From assembly GCA_037074705.1 (NCBI GenBank), contig CM073590.1:92992947-93056946 (forward strand): DNA of 64,000 bases, written 5' to 3'. Positions 12,480 through 25,700 of this stretch are shown in pieces (the stretch's first letter is position 1; each line of letters begins with the position of its first letter). The notes beneath the pieces are model-generated. The model saw only the letters and a list, made by a program, of their open reading frames with translations, ran no database searches and had not been told where the DNA came from. The position numbers and the translations under genes were made by a program. Source of the DNA: Zhengitettix transpicula. Lineage: Eukaryota > Arthropoda > Insecta > Orthoptera > Tetrigidae.

Positions 12480-13245
12480 TAAGGGTTCACTTTGGAACCG
12501 TCACAGAGAACAATCGACACCGACACTATCCTGTTTCCCACATCTAGAAAAACCCCTATTGCTTTCTGGAACCAAGTTACCTCCCCGTCACGCACAACAA
12601 CCTATATCAGGATTCACCTAAACCAAACACTCTAATCCAACTGCTCCGAAAAAGCATCACCCTATGATTTACACTTATCAAATTCCTACGCTTCAGATCC
12701 AGCTCCTGTCATCCTGAAACCCTCCTTCATACATACAAAACCTTCATCCACCCTGTAACAGACTATAGCCACTTCTATTCGACTCTCTTCCCACAACGTA
12801 GCCTTCAATCTCTAAGGGCCATGGAAAGAAGAACTCTGTATTTATGTATTTTACTTCACTTATTATGCTCATCCATCAACCTATTCCAAATTCTTCTCCT
12901 ATTAAATATGCATCCTGTCCATCAGAGTCTTGCCCATCTCCGAGCATCCTACGGTCCCAGATCCATTGAAAGGAACATCCCGGAAATAATCCTCCATAAC
13001 CAAAAACAAAAATACAACTTCCAACTCCCCAATTTTTCACTATACTATAACCGACTCATTTCAGATCTGGCGAAAACAAAGTTGAAACCGAGAAGTGGGG
13101 TTCGATTACTTTCTCCGCTCCAAAATAATAAAAAGGTCTGCGTGAATCACATCCCGAAACATTCCGTCGATCATTTCCCCATCAAAATATTAAAAGATCC
13201 TCCATCCCAAATACTATGCTTAAGAGTTCCTGTGCCCTGATACTC
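12480..13245 (+). pseudogene. Non-LTR retrotransposon reverse transcriptase C-terminal remnant (Jockey-like)
   Basis: An open frame without its own upstream start runs from about 12668 to 13240. Conceptual residues read TLLHTYKTFIHPVTDYSHF and then LRAMERRTLYLCILL. This is the thumb-side segment after the reverse transcriptase palm in Jockey-superfamily LINEs (typically LLxxYKxxIRPxxDYxxxxW and a following LQxxQxxxLR helix). The catalytic FADD box and endonuclease are missing. Upstream sequence from about 12480 is pyrimidine-rich and in the same style but broken by stops. This is a dead fragment, and the precise clade is an inference. Confidence 0.65.
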
Positions 13246-14045
13246 GTCAAGGTCTCAGGTCCTTATTAACAATGATAATCAACAGAGAACAACCGTTCTC
13301 GATCCATCACACAATTCACTGTGGAACAATCATGGAACACGGACAAGAAAGTATTGGCTCGACATTCACCAAGAAGCGTTGTACCTAATTTTCGGCGAAG
13401 GTGACAATGACCGGATACTTCGAGGAACGTCGCTGAAGAGCAAATCCAGTCATGGTAACCTAGTCTCGTCACTCAATTTTAGATATCTTTCTTTGGGCCT
13501 AGTTTTATACCCGTTTTATCCACGTTTAAATTTTCATGCCTGGACATCCGGAAACATTAAAAGTGAAATGTATATTGAGTCAAGAATCATGTCAAGTTTC
13601 AATTTATATCAAATAAACAAAATGCAAAATTATGAAGGACATATTGTTTAACATGGTAAATACTTCCTTGGAACTTAACTAGGTCTTTCCGTATGTAACA
13701 CGTGTCAAATATATAACTTCCAGGAACATTGGACCGATAACAGACCTGCTCTGGCGACCAAGAATGTTTTTAAATAAAGCATAAATTGTTTCCGAAATTG
13801 GAAACCATTTAAAATCCTAGATAACTTAAAGGATGATATCTTAATAATTATATAACACTTAGGCAAACTTGTTTGCCAAAATTACTTTGTGTACAATTTT
13901 ATTATTTAATTATAATTCTTTAATTATAATAGTTATTATACCAAAGTAATTATTAGTCTAAGCACTGTAATTCAAAGCATACTACATTTAAAACTCAAAA
14001 CACCGCTACATCTACCGACGTCAAACTATTTTTGCCCAATCTTAC
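13246..14045. other. Noncoding stretch after LINE remnant
   Basis: The first 250 bases keep the moderate GC of the LINE remnant and may be its 3' region. Overlapping frames at 13266-13472 (minus) and 13379-13651 (plus) have no recognisable domains. The rest is AT-rich. Confidence 0.35.
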
Positions 14046-14466
14046 ATAGCCACTTTTTCCTAGAGCAACAGGCTACATGAGGGTAATCCACATGGTGTCA
14101 AATCTCCTTTAATAGCATAAGAAGGGGTTTGAAACGGTGGATGCGGAAGGATAGAGGAAAGTAGCCAAGGTTTAACTACGGCCCCCGGGCTATAGTTTAA
14201 GTAGTTTAGTAGGGATCCTACTCGGCATTCACCTAAAAGTGATGCAAGACAAACCCTATAAAACTAACATCAGGTAGGTCTGGTACTTGTCCCACGTCCT
14301 TCCGATGGCGGGAGAGGGGTTTCTGTGGAAACGCAGCATTCCCTTCTCTGTACCTCGACCAGTTTAGGAGGCAGCAGGCCGACAGTTCCAATGGGATGAG
14401 AGAACAAGGTCTGTACCTCGGAACAAAAGGTCGAGGTGCCTCGGCTTGTGGGAAACTTAGTTCAGA
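14046..14466 (-). repeat. Family A retroposon
   Basis: It begins with TTTTTCCTAGAGCAACAGGC, the complement of the family poly-A end, and continues through the shared blocks to TCGGCTTGTGGGAAACTTAG. About 50 bases of the hairpin region near 14400 are deleted relative to the copies at 20 and 35 kb. Confidence 0.75.
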
Positions 14467-16189
14467 AGTAGAGGTACATAGTCAGATATTCAAAACTTGT
14501 TACATACTTCACTTTTATCAAGAGTAAATTTCAAATATGAACGCTTAATAGTAAAGTAGGACTGCAATTTGGGAGGCATTCTTCCCAACCCTGTAGACAG
14601 AAGGATATGTGATATATGTTGCAAGTAATAGGATGAAGCTGAGTTGTCTTCAAAGCTATAAATGAATATAGTATTTTTTTAACACAAAGCATTGTATTAT
14701 TACTATCTGCCGAAGTAGAGAATGAACAATAAACACAGCTTTAATATGTATAAATAAACAATTAAATTTTAAAATGTTTTTTTACAGGAACTGATAGTAA
14801 TTAGCGTTAATCAGTGGCGATCAAAAAAGAACTAAAACAAGTTAATCGTCTTGGTTGTAGATCGACATGTATTTAAATAAGAAATATTATCAGTACTTGT
14901 AGATAAAAAAACTATATTTATTAGAAAAAATATTGTGGTCTGTTTTAAATTTTCAATCCTAATCAAATGAGTATTGAGAATTTTAGATATTTATTATTAC
15001 CATTAGCATTCAACAAATTAATCATTAATGCGTAAATTTATTTGCAATTCCAATGAAATGTTTAATTATGAATTCAGTAAATACATTATAAATAAGCAAA
15101 TAATTCGATAAAGTGTTCGTTATAGAACGTTGAATCTATTATTCAAGTATTTTTCAGAACACTTTTATACAATACTCATTACGTATACAGAATACGGGAA
15201 ATATTTACAGTATTTTTGTAATTCATGGTGTTAAGGGAAGTTTACTAGTGAAATATTTGTTCCTGCTCTTAATAAGGCACGCAATTATTTATTTACAATA
15301 ATGTAACACAGATGTAGTACGGCATGAACAATTAATGAATTGAGTAATAAAATTTTGTGATTTTAATTTTACAATTTAATTTATTAGTTCGAATTAAATG
15401 CATATTATATTAAATAATTCACAATTTTAAAGATTTTCAAATGTTTAATTGATGCCTGTCTAAAGCTCAGTTTTATTTTCTGACCATTTGTTAATATTTA
15501 ACGTTAATAAGTGGAGCAAGGGCGCACAGCACTATTGCATTGTATCCTCTATCCTAACGAACCGCTCTCAGTTCAAAGCTGGGTAATGTTTTACAGGGAA
15601 ATAGACCCGAGCCACAATACAACGTTATCCAACCGGATTCCAAAGATTGATAATAGTAATAAAAATAGAGTATTTGGAGATCGTCCAGCGTGTTATAACT
15701 CGCAATTCGCTCTGTGGCAACTGATAATCTGCCAGTCGTTAACGTTGGTATATTTTCCGCAAATTATGTTGCCGTTCATTATAATTAAACGCAGTCAAGT
15801 GTTCCGGATATGCTTCAGGCGAAAATGTTCCGCAAATTAAAATTATAAAATTTTATCTACAAGTAGTTATCATTAAAGGTATATTTAAAATTTCGATAGT
15901 AGTTTTAAAGTTTATGGTTCACATTTATTTAGAAACATCTAATCAATTACTTGACGTAATTAATTTCATAAGGAGAACCTATTAGTGTTTTACGTATTAT
16001 CATAGAACTCGAATTATTTTATCTTCCTTGTGATAAACACGCACAAAAATCTCAATGGTTGGTTCGGAAAATAAAAATAATTTGGCTGTAGTTATTAATT
16101 TAACAACATGACTGAGAATAATTAGTTCCAGTACTTATGAGGTAATAAATATAAAATCAGTATCTTCACAATGAAGATTTCAGAGAAAT
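14467..16189. other. AT-rich noncoding sequence
   Basis: Very AT-rich. A 109-codon open frame at 15511-15840 has somewhat higher GC than its surroundings but no recognisable domain, signal peptide or membrane segment. I do not support it as a gene. Confidence 0.4.
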
Positions 16190-17175
16190 CACTCTCTTTA
16201 TAAAAATGAATGACTGTCTGTGTGTCCCGTATGTGCTCCTAAACCCTTCATCCGATTGCGATGAAACTTCAGTGAGTCGCGCACACCCCCGTGAAGGTTT
16301 CACTTGGCCATTCTCACCGTTAGGTAATTCCGAAGGAGTGAACGGGGGTGAAATGTAAAAACATGCTAAAACGGCCGTATTTAGCGTCGAATATTTAGTT
16401 TTCGGGGTCGATGAAATTATATGTTTCTTATTCAGATGTTTCAGTGAATAATTTCAACCCCATACAGCATGGGAAGGCAGCACTACTAAGGGAGGGGGTG
16501 GAGGGACGTTAGATAAAAAGAACACGCGAAACAACCGAGATAAATGTCAAATCCATGGTTATACATGTCAATTAATTTAATTGTGACACTCACTATGTCA
16601 GTTAAGTTGTAGTTCAGCCCTTACGTGTGGAAGGTAGTTGGTGAGAGGCTGTTACATAAATGTACTGAATAAACAACCGAGACTGGTATTGAATCTGGGG
16701 TTAAGGAGGTCAATGAGTGTAATTTTGATATTTACTATACTGGTTAAGTTGTAGTTCAGCCCCTAGGAGTGGGGGTGAAATGGGATCAAATAAATTTCCG
16801 GTAACAAACTTAAATGTGTAGACCAATTTCTACAACTCTTTATATACAGGTTACTTACGATCCAGGAACAAACACTGAGATGTTAACACGCCTACCGTCT
16901 AAGGTGTGGGGGTGGAGGGAATGGAATTTTAGATAATTTCGTAAATGGCCAATATTATAGTCGAATAAAACGTTGCTTAAGGTTATAGTGTCATATTAGA
17001 ATTTTTAAGTTTCTAATTTCAACTCCAAAAGGCAAAGGACGGAAGCACTCTTACTGTACGGGTGGTGGTGGAAGGGGTTTTTATAAAAATTAATTCAGAA
17101 AAGACCGATATTAGTGTCGATTCCGGGGTTATAGGAGTCGCTGAGTTTAATTCTCGCATGGCGGTTAATGAAATT
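16190..17175. repeat. Dispersed repeat family B, copy 2, with internal repetition
   Basis: A longer copy of the 9.6 kb repeat. It opens with TGACTGTCTGTGTGTCCCG and CTCCTAAACCCTTCATCCGA, a phrase style common in insect transposons. The segment from 16440 to 17175 contains three degenerate internal copies of one unit. Each has an ATTTCAACCCC-type phrase or equivalent, a purine-rich GGAGGGGGTGGAGGG-type run, ACAACCGAGA and a GTCAATGAGTGTAATTTT-type phrase; AAGTTGTAGTTCAGCCC occurs twice. No coding frame survives. Confidence 0.6.
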
Positions 17176-18900
17176 TTACTTTCCACTTTGTGGAGTTGGA
17201 TGTTGTTGAGAAAAGGTTATCCGGAGTATTTTTGATCCTCGTAAGTGGCTGGGTAAATTTTTCTTTTTCTTATGGTACCAGCTTTATTTTTGTCTCTCTT
17301 TAGTTAAAGGTTGTATTTATTTACTGCTTTAAGGTACCGGGATTCGTTTTATACTTTATTAAGATTGCGAGTATTTTCTACTGTTTTAATTGCCCGTGAT
17401 TTTTAGACACTTTTATGTAGAAGGAAATTTCCCGAATACAATCAGTCATAATTCTGGTTTATTTGAAGTTAGATGCCGACTAATTAGGCCGGGGAGAGGA
17501 CCGAAAGTAGGTAAATGTTCCAAAACAATGGCGCTATTGATGCTGGTAAAATGAAATGCTTACCCAAAATTAGTGTTGAAACAATTCCTTTTCCGGGCTA
17601 TTTTCAATAAATACCCGGACAACGCCGAACGCTGCTAGTTGAAAAATAATTCCTTAAGAGCTATGAATCCTGCTCCAACTAACACATAAAATTAAAGTTA
17701 TGTTAAATACAAATAAAAATCAAGACAGAAAAAATAATTAAAAGACTCCAGATACATTTGGAAAAAAATTCAAGAATAGAATACGTTTGGTTGGTTAGCA
17801 ATCAGTTTTTATTTGCATTGTGTGGCTGTTACAATAAATTTAATTTTGATATATATCATATTTTAAAAGGGCTGTTAACATTCATTTTAAATACAGTTAT
17901 CTTGACTACTCAAAGATCTCCCGGTAAGACAAGAATAGTTTTATAAATTATTTTACATACCACATTATGTCAAGTAAATGGAGCAGTTGAACTGTATCTT
18001 CCACAAGTTTATGCTTGTCTCCAAAGATTGATTAAGAGCAGAATTGTTATGAAACATAGCTTTTCATCTGAGATACTTCATTTAGAACAGCTGCCAAAAT
18101 TAAATGTACAGTAACGTAATCTGGTTGATTTCATTCACAGGATGACCCTGCTGTTTGAGGATGACTTACCTACCATCAAATTTAAAGTGGATGCCAAGAT
18201 AATAGAACACACCTCAGAGAATTCTTTTCGAAGGCAATACATATCTAATACTTGCTGTTAAACAGAGATTCGTGTGGAAGGGAAGTAAACAAACCGTTTA
18301 GTTAGAAGGAAATAGAATAGTTTCTTTTGAAAAATCTCTAAATTAGACAATTAGACTCGTGGAAGAATTTATAACTGAAGTACTATGTGGTATAAACTAT
18401 CTGGTTTCATTTTTCAAGAGATTATGATATTTAACGTCCATCGTCAGTACCATTTCACCAGTAAAATATTCCATGAGAAAAGTTCTCATGCATTCAAAGT
18501 AATAAACAATAAATTTTAATTGGCAGTCCTTCAAAAACGACATATAGGGGAATACACGCTTACAAAAATAAAACTGTCCATAAATTAATCCATTCTGAAT
18601 ACGTACATAGTTATATAACATTGGTAGCTCCATCATTCCACTAAATAACTCCACGGGACTAGTCACTTCGCACTCAGGAAACTGATAATCAGCTATATTT
18701 TCTCTCCTAGATTAGCTTGAATAACCTAAATCCTTTTTTTAAATTGGGGTTTAATTCGTCCGTCCTCCATTGCCCTATTTTATTCGACAATAAAAATATA
18801 AAGTGATAGAGAATTCAAATATTTCTACTTCTCGAATTTTCTATGCTCATCAGATAGGAATCTCTTTCTCTTGAGAAGCGGTGTTAATTAATCCGGTGTC
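17176..18900. other. AT-rich noncoding sequence
   Basis: The only sizeable frames (17758-17946 plus, 18397-18666 minus) are low-complexity and AT-driven with no domain resemblance. Confidence 0.4.
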
Positions 18901-18957
18901 ATGGCGAGGTGACAACCTCTAGATTACATGGCGATGTGACAAGCTCTAGATTAATGG
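18901..18957. repeat. Short tandem duplication (about 28 bp x 2)
   Basis: ATGGCGAGGTGACAACCTCT and ATGGCGATGTGACAAGCTCT follow each other directly, each continuing with AGATTA, and differ at two positions. Confidence 0.7.
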
Positions 18958-19074
18958 AAAAGGAGAAGAGGAAGCTTGCTGAATCTGTGTGTGTGTGGTG
19001 CCACCTTGCTGCGCTCCAATGGAATTGCAAGCTGCTAAGAGGAAATGAAATCTGAGTGTCACAATTCGTGGCAG

Positions 19075-19075
19075 G

Positions 19076-19101
<26 letters not shown>
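19075..19101. repeat. (GA)n microsatellite
   Basis: Thirteen uninterrupted GA dinucleotides. Confidence 0.9.
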
Positions 19102-19107
<6 letters not shown>

Positions 19108-19428
19108 CACTGGAGAGATCCCCAGTGTCTAGCGCCATTCCTGGAAAGCTTACTATTTATTCAGCAGCTTCAATTTTATTTGGCACTGTTTTGGATTACA
19201 AGTTTCTATTTACTGAAGTGCATAGTTTTCGTTGGTTGTCATAATAGATATTCAAATTATGGTAACAAGGACTGTTGACGTTTATGTGCAGAAATAACCA
19301 TAAACAGTCTCCAAGTTTTTAATAATAATCATCCTTCCCGTCCTATAATTAAAATCACAATAACTTTAAAAATATTAGTACATATAGGTACTTAGTCACT
19401 AATATAAAACTATGTTGTTTATTCAACA

Positions 19429-19575
19429 AGGTCCGTTCTCAGCATTCCTGTCTCCATCCCTCAACCAGCTTAGGAGGCAGCTGGCCGACTGTTTGAAAGG
19501 GAACGGAGAACAACTCTTACCATATTCTTAAGGTCTCTGACCGCGGAACATACACTCTAAAAACAGACCGAGGGA
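19429..19575 (-). repeat. Family A retroposon, fragment
   Basis: It matches only the central family segment: CAGCATTCC, CAACCAGCTTAGGAGGCAGC, TGGCCGACT and CGGAACATACACT. Both ends are missing. Confidence 0.65.
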
Positions 19576-19805
19576 GGTTATGAATAAGTTAGATAGTTTT
19601 TAGTTCTGGTGTATGGAGGACAGTACATTTTGTAATGGTGTAAGACCTTTTTGGGGAAGTTATGAAGAAGTTGGTATTTGGAGGGGAAGTTAGTTTTCTA
19701 GTTTTAGGCGATAGAGTTTTGGAGTGGAGGACATTTGCATTGTCCTACTGACGAGAACCTGTAAGCCAACTGGGCGACAATTTCCAGGAAATACGAGGAA
19801 TTGCA
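19576..19805. other. Spacer between family A copies
   Basis: Moderately G-rich on the plus strand (GGAGGACAGTACATT, GGAGTGGAGGACATT). No recognisable feature. Confidence 0.4.
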
Positions 19806-19960
19806 TTTTTTTAGGGCAACAGGCTACATGAGGGTAATCCACGTTGGGCAACTCCCCTTTAATAGCATAGAAAGGGATTTGAAAGGGGGGATGCGGAAGG
19901 CTAGAGGAAGGTAGCCAAGGGTTAACTAGGGCCTCCGGGCTATATTTTAAGGATCCTACC
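19806..19960 (-). repeat. Family A retroposon, truncated copy abutting a full copy
   Basis: It runs from TTTTTTTAGGGCAACAGGC to TTAAGGATCCTACC and stops exactly where the T-run of the next copy starts. In the sense direction this is a 5'-truncated element inserted just downstream of the poly-A of the neighbouring one. Confidence 0.8.
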
Positions 19961-20512
19961 TTTTTTAGGGCAACAGGCTACATGAGGGTGATCCACATTG
20001 GGCAACTCCCCTTTAATAGCATAGGAAGGGATTTGAAAGGTAGGATGCGGAAGGGTAGAGGAAGGTAGCCAAGGGTTACTAGGGCCCCCGGGCTATATTT
20101 TAAGGATCCTACCCGGCATTCGCCTAAAGAAATGCAGGGAAAACCCTAGAAAAACCTGCATCAGGTAGGTCGGGCATTGGGTACTTGTCCCACGCCCTTC
20201 CGATAGCGGGAGAGGAGTTTTCTGTGGGGACGCAGCATTCCCTTCTCCGTGCCCCGACCAGTTTAGGAGGCAGCTGGCCGACTATTCCAATGGGAATAGC
20301 GAACAACTCTTACCGTATGCCCAAGGTCTGCGACCCCGGAACATACACCTCTCAAAACAGGCCGACGTGCCTCGGCTTGTGGGATACTTAGTTCAAAAAC
20401 GGAGAGGAAAAGGCACCCCAAAGGTAGCCCCTTCGTATCTCTCTTAAAAGGTTCTACCTGCGAGAGACAATCCCTCGCAGGTTACCTAGGAGAGAATCCT
20501 CTCACAGGCTTT
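19961..20512 (-). repeat. Family A retroposon, near full length
   Basis: One of the most complete copies. On the plus strand it reads from TTTTTTAGGGCAACAGGC through the CTGCATCAGGTAGG and GACTATTCCAATGGGAATAG hairpin blocks to a terminal pair of imperfect hairpins built on CCTGCGAGAG...CTCGCAGG (about 20458-20484). An open frame of 60 codons on the sense strand recurs in some copies. I regard it as a by-product of a GC-rich repeat. Confidence 0.8.
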
Positions 20513-20829
20513 TGTTACTACCATTCCGCCTTCGTCCCTCTCTGAGCCATCTGTGAAATAGGTCTACTGTACTGCAAGACCTGCAAGTGGTAATGCGCCG
20601 GAAAGTAATCCCATCAAAGTCGGTTCATTAAAACCATATGACTACCGTATTTTGGCCCACCAACCACTGTCAGAAATTGTCTCTATGAATTGTTTTATTT
20701 TCTGTTTATGTTTGTAAAATAGCCGTGGGTATATATAGATGCTTATAAGAACAGGAAGTTAATTCCCTTTTTTATTAATAAAATATAAATGATTAATAAC
20801 TGTTAATTATTTTCTTCCAGCTATATAAT
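20513..20829. other. Noncoding spacer
   Basis: No feature recognised. Confidence 0.4.
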
Positions 20830-21227
20830 TTAATTTTTTCAGAGATAAAATCATAAAATAAATAACTTAAAAATATTAATAAAATCCCCTATCCAAATAA
20901 AACATTATACAGCCAATCTACCTGAATAATCTACTCGAAATCTTAAAAATAATTTGTAACGCATAACTGGGAAAAAATTGATAGTCACGTCAAAATATGA
21001 TGCGCAGTCGTCCGCTGACCTGGGGTTGTTAATATTTTCAGAGATAAATAATCATTAAATAAATAACTTAAAAATATTTAAAAAATCCCCTATCCAAATA
21101 AAACATTATACAGCCAATCTACCTGAATAATCTACTCGAAAGCTTAAAAAATAATTTGTAACGCATAACTGGAGACAAATTGATAGTCACCTCAAAATAT
21201 GATGCGCAGTCGTCCGCTGACCTGGGG
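20830..21227. repeat. Tandem duplication, two 199-bp units
   Basis: Two direct units share TCAGAGATAAA at 20839 and 21038 and then stay nearly identical through CCCCTATCCAAATAAAACAT, ACCTGAATAATCTACTCGAA and GATGCGCAGTCGTCCGCTGA to TGGGGTTGT. Only a handful of substitutions and small indels separate them, so the duplication is recent. No coding content. Confidence 0.9.
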
Positions 21228-21311
21228 TTGTAGCGGGATTAGATCGGAACTCATCTGAACACGAACCTTCATTACGGAAATATTGATCTGGAAAATGTTC
21301 TGAAAACATTG

Positions 21312-21560
21312 TCGAAAGATGAGTTCCGGATATGTTGTACGTCAAAAAACTCAGCCTGTAAAAGTTAAGAGATGATGAATACTAAATACCTTGCTGCTCA
21401 TAATTATATAATGAATGTTTTTAAGATTGATAGTAGCGTTATGCCAACTTCTCTCCAAGAGCAGACCCTCTGACGGCAATACTCCCCTCCATCTTCTTTC
21501 TTCTCCTACTGCGCATCTCGTACGCCTCGCTATTGAAGTTCTCATCCATGTTAAGTATTA
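21312..21560. repeat. Dispersed repeat family C, copy 2
   Basis: It pairs with 3935-4195 through TATGTTGTACGTCAAAA, GGCAATACTCCCCTC and TTCTCCTACTGCGCAT in the same order. Confidence 0.55.
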
Positions 21561-22439
21561 AAATTGATAAAACTTGGGCCATTATTTATTAAACCAAGCA
21601 ACTCATATTGATGATATTCTAGTACATTTACATCTTTTCCAGCTAGTGCGAATATTATTTTCATTCCTCTTAAAAGCTCTGCTCGTCTGATAAGAGGACG
21701 GAAGTAGCGTCGACATCCACACGGACTCGACTAATCTTTTACTCTGTGATTATTCATTGTGATCACAAAATGTAAGCGTATGATAATGAAAACCCGTACA
21801 ATAAATAAGTCTGTTTTGGGTAAAAATCAGCAGAAAAATAATGTAAAAGAGGTCTATATTTTCGTGTATAGAAAATAACGTATAGTTAATTACAAATAAC
21901 TGACAGTTCATTTAACGAATTTAGTTTAACATAACAATGTTTGGGTATGTATTTTTACCTTCGTCAGGTTGTCACTTGACCAAAAAGATATGTATTAAAA
22001 TTTGAAATTATGGCTAGAAGTTTTCTTCATAGCAAGTCTGAATGAGGGTTTATAATTTCAAGTTTCAGTAGCTTTATTTTTTTGAATGAACTTTACTCAT
22101 ATTGAAATAAACACCAAATTTCTGTTTCGGCAGAAACGTTTTATTTTCTCTGCCCACGCGTTATAAAATATCTATTAGTTTCTAGTTAGTTTGTATTTAA
22201 GTCTGTCCATCAAGAGAACAAAAGCAGTATATTACGTTGCTCAATTTAATTGTATAAAAAGTCGTAAGACGTTTTCTATGCATGAGATGAAAATAACTAA
22301 TTATATGCGAATGTTATTAGCATTTGATCAAATTGAAGTTTTGAACCTTTTAAGAGTGTAGATAATATCTGCTAATACTTCTGGACAACCCATTCAAGAA
22401 AATCACTGGGGCGTAATGACCTCGCTTCACGATGAATGC
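21561..22439. other. AT-rich noncoding sequence
   Basis: Nothing recognisable. Confidence 0.4.
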
Positions 22440-22740
22440 GACCCGTTACCAATGAATTAATTGGCTTCGGCGCATAAATATCGGCAAGTGTGTCCGCGAA
22501 GGAGATTGCACAATACTGCCGCCTGGAATCCTCAGCCTGTTAGCCTTGAGGATCTCTTTCTTATGCCCCTTACATAATGTTGCCAGAGACGAGTCTGAAC
22601 CGCAAGCAACAAAGTCAGAGGAAGGATCGGGGTCAAAGATACCTAAGCTGAAAGACGGATCTGCGGGTCGTCGAACCCTAGGAGCACTCCTACACAAGTT
22701 GGCCAGAGGTCGTCGGATAAAATCTCATTAAGGAGCCGGG
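22440..22740. other. GC-balanced, higher-complexity island of unknown nature
   Basis: This block has clearly more GC than the flanks and open frames on both strands: minus 22446-22697, 83 codons; plus 22546-22731, 61 codons. The plus frame is rich in K, R and S with a short acidic stretch, and the minus frame is rich in R, P and S. Neither matches a domain I recognise. It could be a conserved exon, an untranslated exon or a repeat fragment. Confidence 0.3.
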
Positions 22741-25700
22741 TGCGCGCCTGTCACACTGTCGTTTTGCTTCATTAATTACGTCAAGCGGAATCTGTGATTT
22801 CGCTTTATTCTTAATTTCAGCTAAGGAACCTTAAATGCCCTCTCATAATCCTTCTGAATACTGGATAACTTAGTAAACAGTAAACAGTTTCTAAAATCCC
22901 TCTAATAAAAAATAAATACATATGGTAATCTGAAAATTCTAAGAAATTAATAAACATTCCAAGCCTATAAGCATCGAACTAATGGTTTCAAAGTATCTAT
23001 TTAAAGGAAAACAATTATTTACTTGGTAAAATCCTTATTCAGACATCTTAAAAGACTTGTTATGTTAATATTTAATACAACATTGATAATTAAATTCTTT
23101 CTCGTGCATTCGTCGTATTCTTCAATTGAAATAAATTTTCACGATAAAACAGGACTAATAGTTCTTACTTGGTTTAAAATACGTTTCGTGCTTGTAGAGG
23201 TACATTACGTGTGAAACACTAGAATTGTTTCGATCTCCGCGATTAATTATAGACAATTTATTGCTTCCAGTAAATTAGCACGTTTACTCAAATTTTCCCG
23301 GGTTACACTTTTATTACATACGTTTTGGAGTTTTATATTACAATCGTGCCCGGTAATCTGCTACGATAAAAATATAAAATACTATTCTTTAACTTGTGTA
23401 TATAAATCGACACCTATATTAGTAAAAAAATATTATATCAATGAGATTACATTTGGTTGTACAACAGATAAGATTAAAAATTGCCAAAAAATTGTAAAAG
23501 ATAAAATACCAGAAAACAACCAAATGGACGTTTTATTTATAAAATTGATTTTAAAGCTTGTGATAAATGCTGTATCAGAATTACAAATAATATAAGTACA
23601 GAATAATATAACTATAAAAACAATGCAGAAACCTATTATTAAAACTAACACTCGATTGTCCTTACAGAATTTAAATTTAAATTATGAAATGGATTAAAAT
23701 AATATTACAATTTTACATAAACAACTACATAAGTAAATAGGAAAACGTTAAAGTCATTATTAATAATGGTTGATTTTTGGAAAATTATTATAACTTACAT
23801 AACTTAACATCTCTTTATATATCGAAATTTAAGGACAATTAAAAAATTGACGTACAACTTGTTTTAGTATATGGTAATTAGACATCATTTCGGAAAACGA
23901 GTTTTTCTAAATTTCAACTATCTGGATTGTGAACAATAGAAAATGTCCAAGAATTCGAATTGAATTCCTTACGACGTCTCTTCTGACAATATGACAGGCC
24001 TTCTTAAGTAAGATAGTCTAAAAAATTTCGTAGATTTTTTAACATCAACTAACAGATAACTGACCATTATCTTGATTGTTGACATTGTTCTGACATGGAG
24101 TCAGTATAGTTTAATTTTACTTGAGGACTGTAGTTACATATATTGGTTTTCAAAAAAGAGCCTATTTGACCTTGAAGATATTTCTTGCGCCGACGAATCA
24201 AATTCATGCGACATTGTCACATTATTGTCAACGTATTTGCAGTAAGGGTTTGAACCTTCATTTTTGTTGATGTGGCCACTTTTGCTAATACTCTCATTCG
24301 CTGACAGCCAGAATGGCTCCCAATTTAAAATCAGTACAGTCATATAAATCATATATGATTTCTGTAAGACAGATGAGTATTCTGTTGAAAACTGTTGTAG
24401 TCAAGATTTGATGATTTTACGAACGAAATAATACATATTGATGGTTTTTGTAGTTAAATAATAGAATTATACTTGTCATTTTGATAATTCAGAATCAATG
24501 CTATTGAAAATTATTATTCTATGAGATTATTGTATTTTCCATAAAAAATTACTTTTTGTGCAGATTGAATATGGTAGTATGATTACATAACATTAATAAA
24601 TCATATATGTCATATTATATATAAATTCTTGAATATATGTATTGAGTTTTTATTACAGGTAATTTTATGTCCACTAAAAATGGTAATTTTTTTGGATCAT
24701 GACATTTTACGCATATTAATTTCTCTTCTTGAGCCAATTAAAATACTTCTTTACATTTAGATATCCATTCAAAAAATTGAAGAAAGCGCATTAATTCGTT
24801 ATTCATTCGGTATTTCGCGCAAAGTGTTTAATATGTTTTATCTTGTGCTGAATAAGTACTACGTGTCATAAATTTTTGAAAGAGAAATATGAAAAGATAA
24901 AAAATTAATGATATTTTACTGGGGAAAAAAATTTAAAATTTGGCCCTTTCAATTGTTGTACCTGTATTCAATTGTGGACACTCCAAATTCTCGTAAAACT
25001 CTTGTAATCTACACAGTTCTCAAAATCATCGACATATAAACCACTGCTGTCTCCTGTTAATATTGATAACATCTCCATAAAAGTTAGATGTTACCAAATT
25101 TGTGCCGCAGTGTGTACACGAACGTTTTAATTATTATAAAAATCTGGTTCATTCGAGGCCAGTTTAGTTCATTTATTAATTACGATTAAATAATAACTGG
25201 TTTGTGATAAGGAAGGTGTTCAATTTTTCCAGTCAATTTACAAAGCCGACGCATTTAGTGGTTTTTGTTTTGTAACATTTAATGAGGATTCACCTTCACG
25301 AAGTCCTTGAACACCGCAGACGTTTCCACTTAGCGAAGAACATCGTGCTTTGTGTGTTAAGTTAATCAAAGAAAGCCAACTTAGTCTTTTGTCGCTTGAA
25401 AGAATTATATTTGTCCACTGCTGACAACTCGTATTTATAGGAATCTCTTATTATAGGTAGTGCTCATATTTCTCTGCGTTGATAAAAGTATGTGCCATTT
25501 ATTTACTAAGTTCATTTTGTTTAGTCCTCAAATATATGTGTGATTAATTAAATTAGTAAATAATTTTCATATCGTTTTCTTCCTTTTTGCGCCTCTTGTT
25601 TACTACCCACTGTTCGAAACGAAGAATAGTAAATACAAACGGAATCTAGAAATCGATTACAACATATATTAAAATTATCTCCAACGATGGCAAAAATCTC

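Noticed and set aside
19045..19244. Two overlapping frames with RERERERE runs
   Set aside because: They are direct translations of the (GA)n microsatellite.
20124..20306. Conserved small protein encoded on the sense strand of family A (also near 50687-50899)
   Set aside because: The frame recurs because the copies are homologous; lengths differ and other copies lack it, with no start context or domain. Noncoding repeat is the simpler reading.
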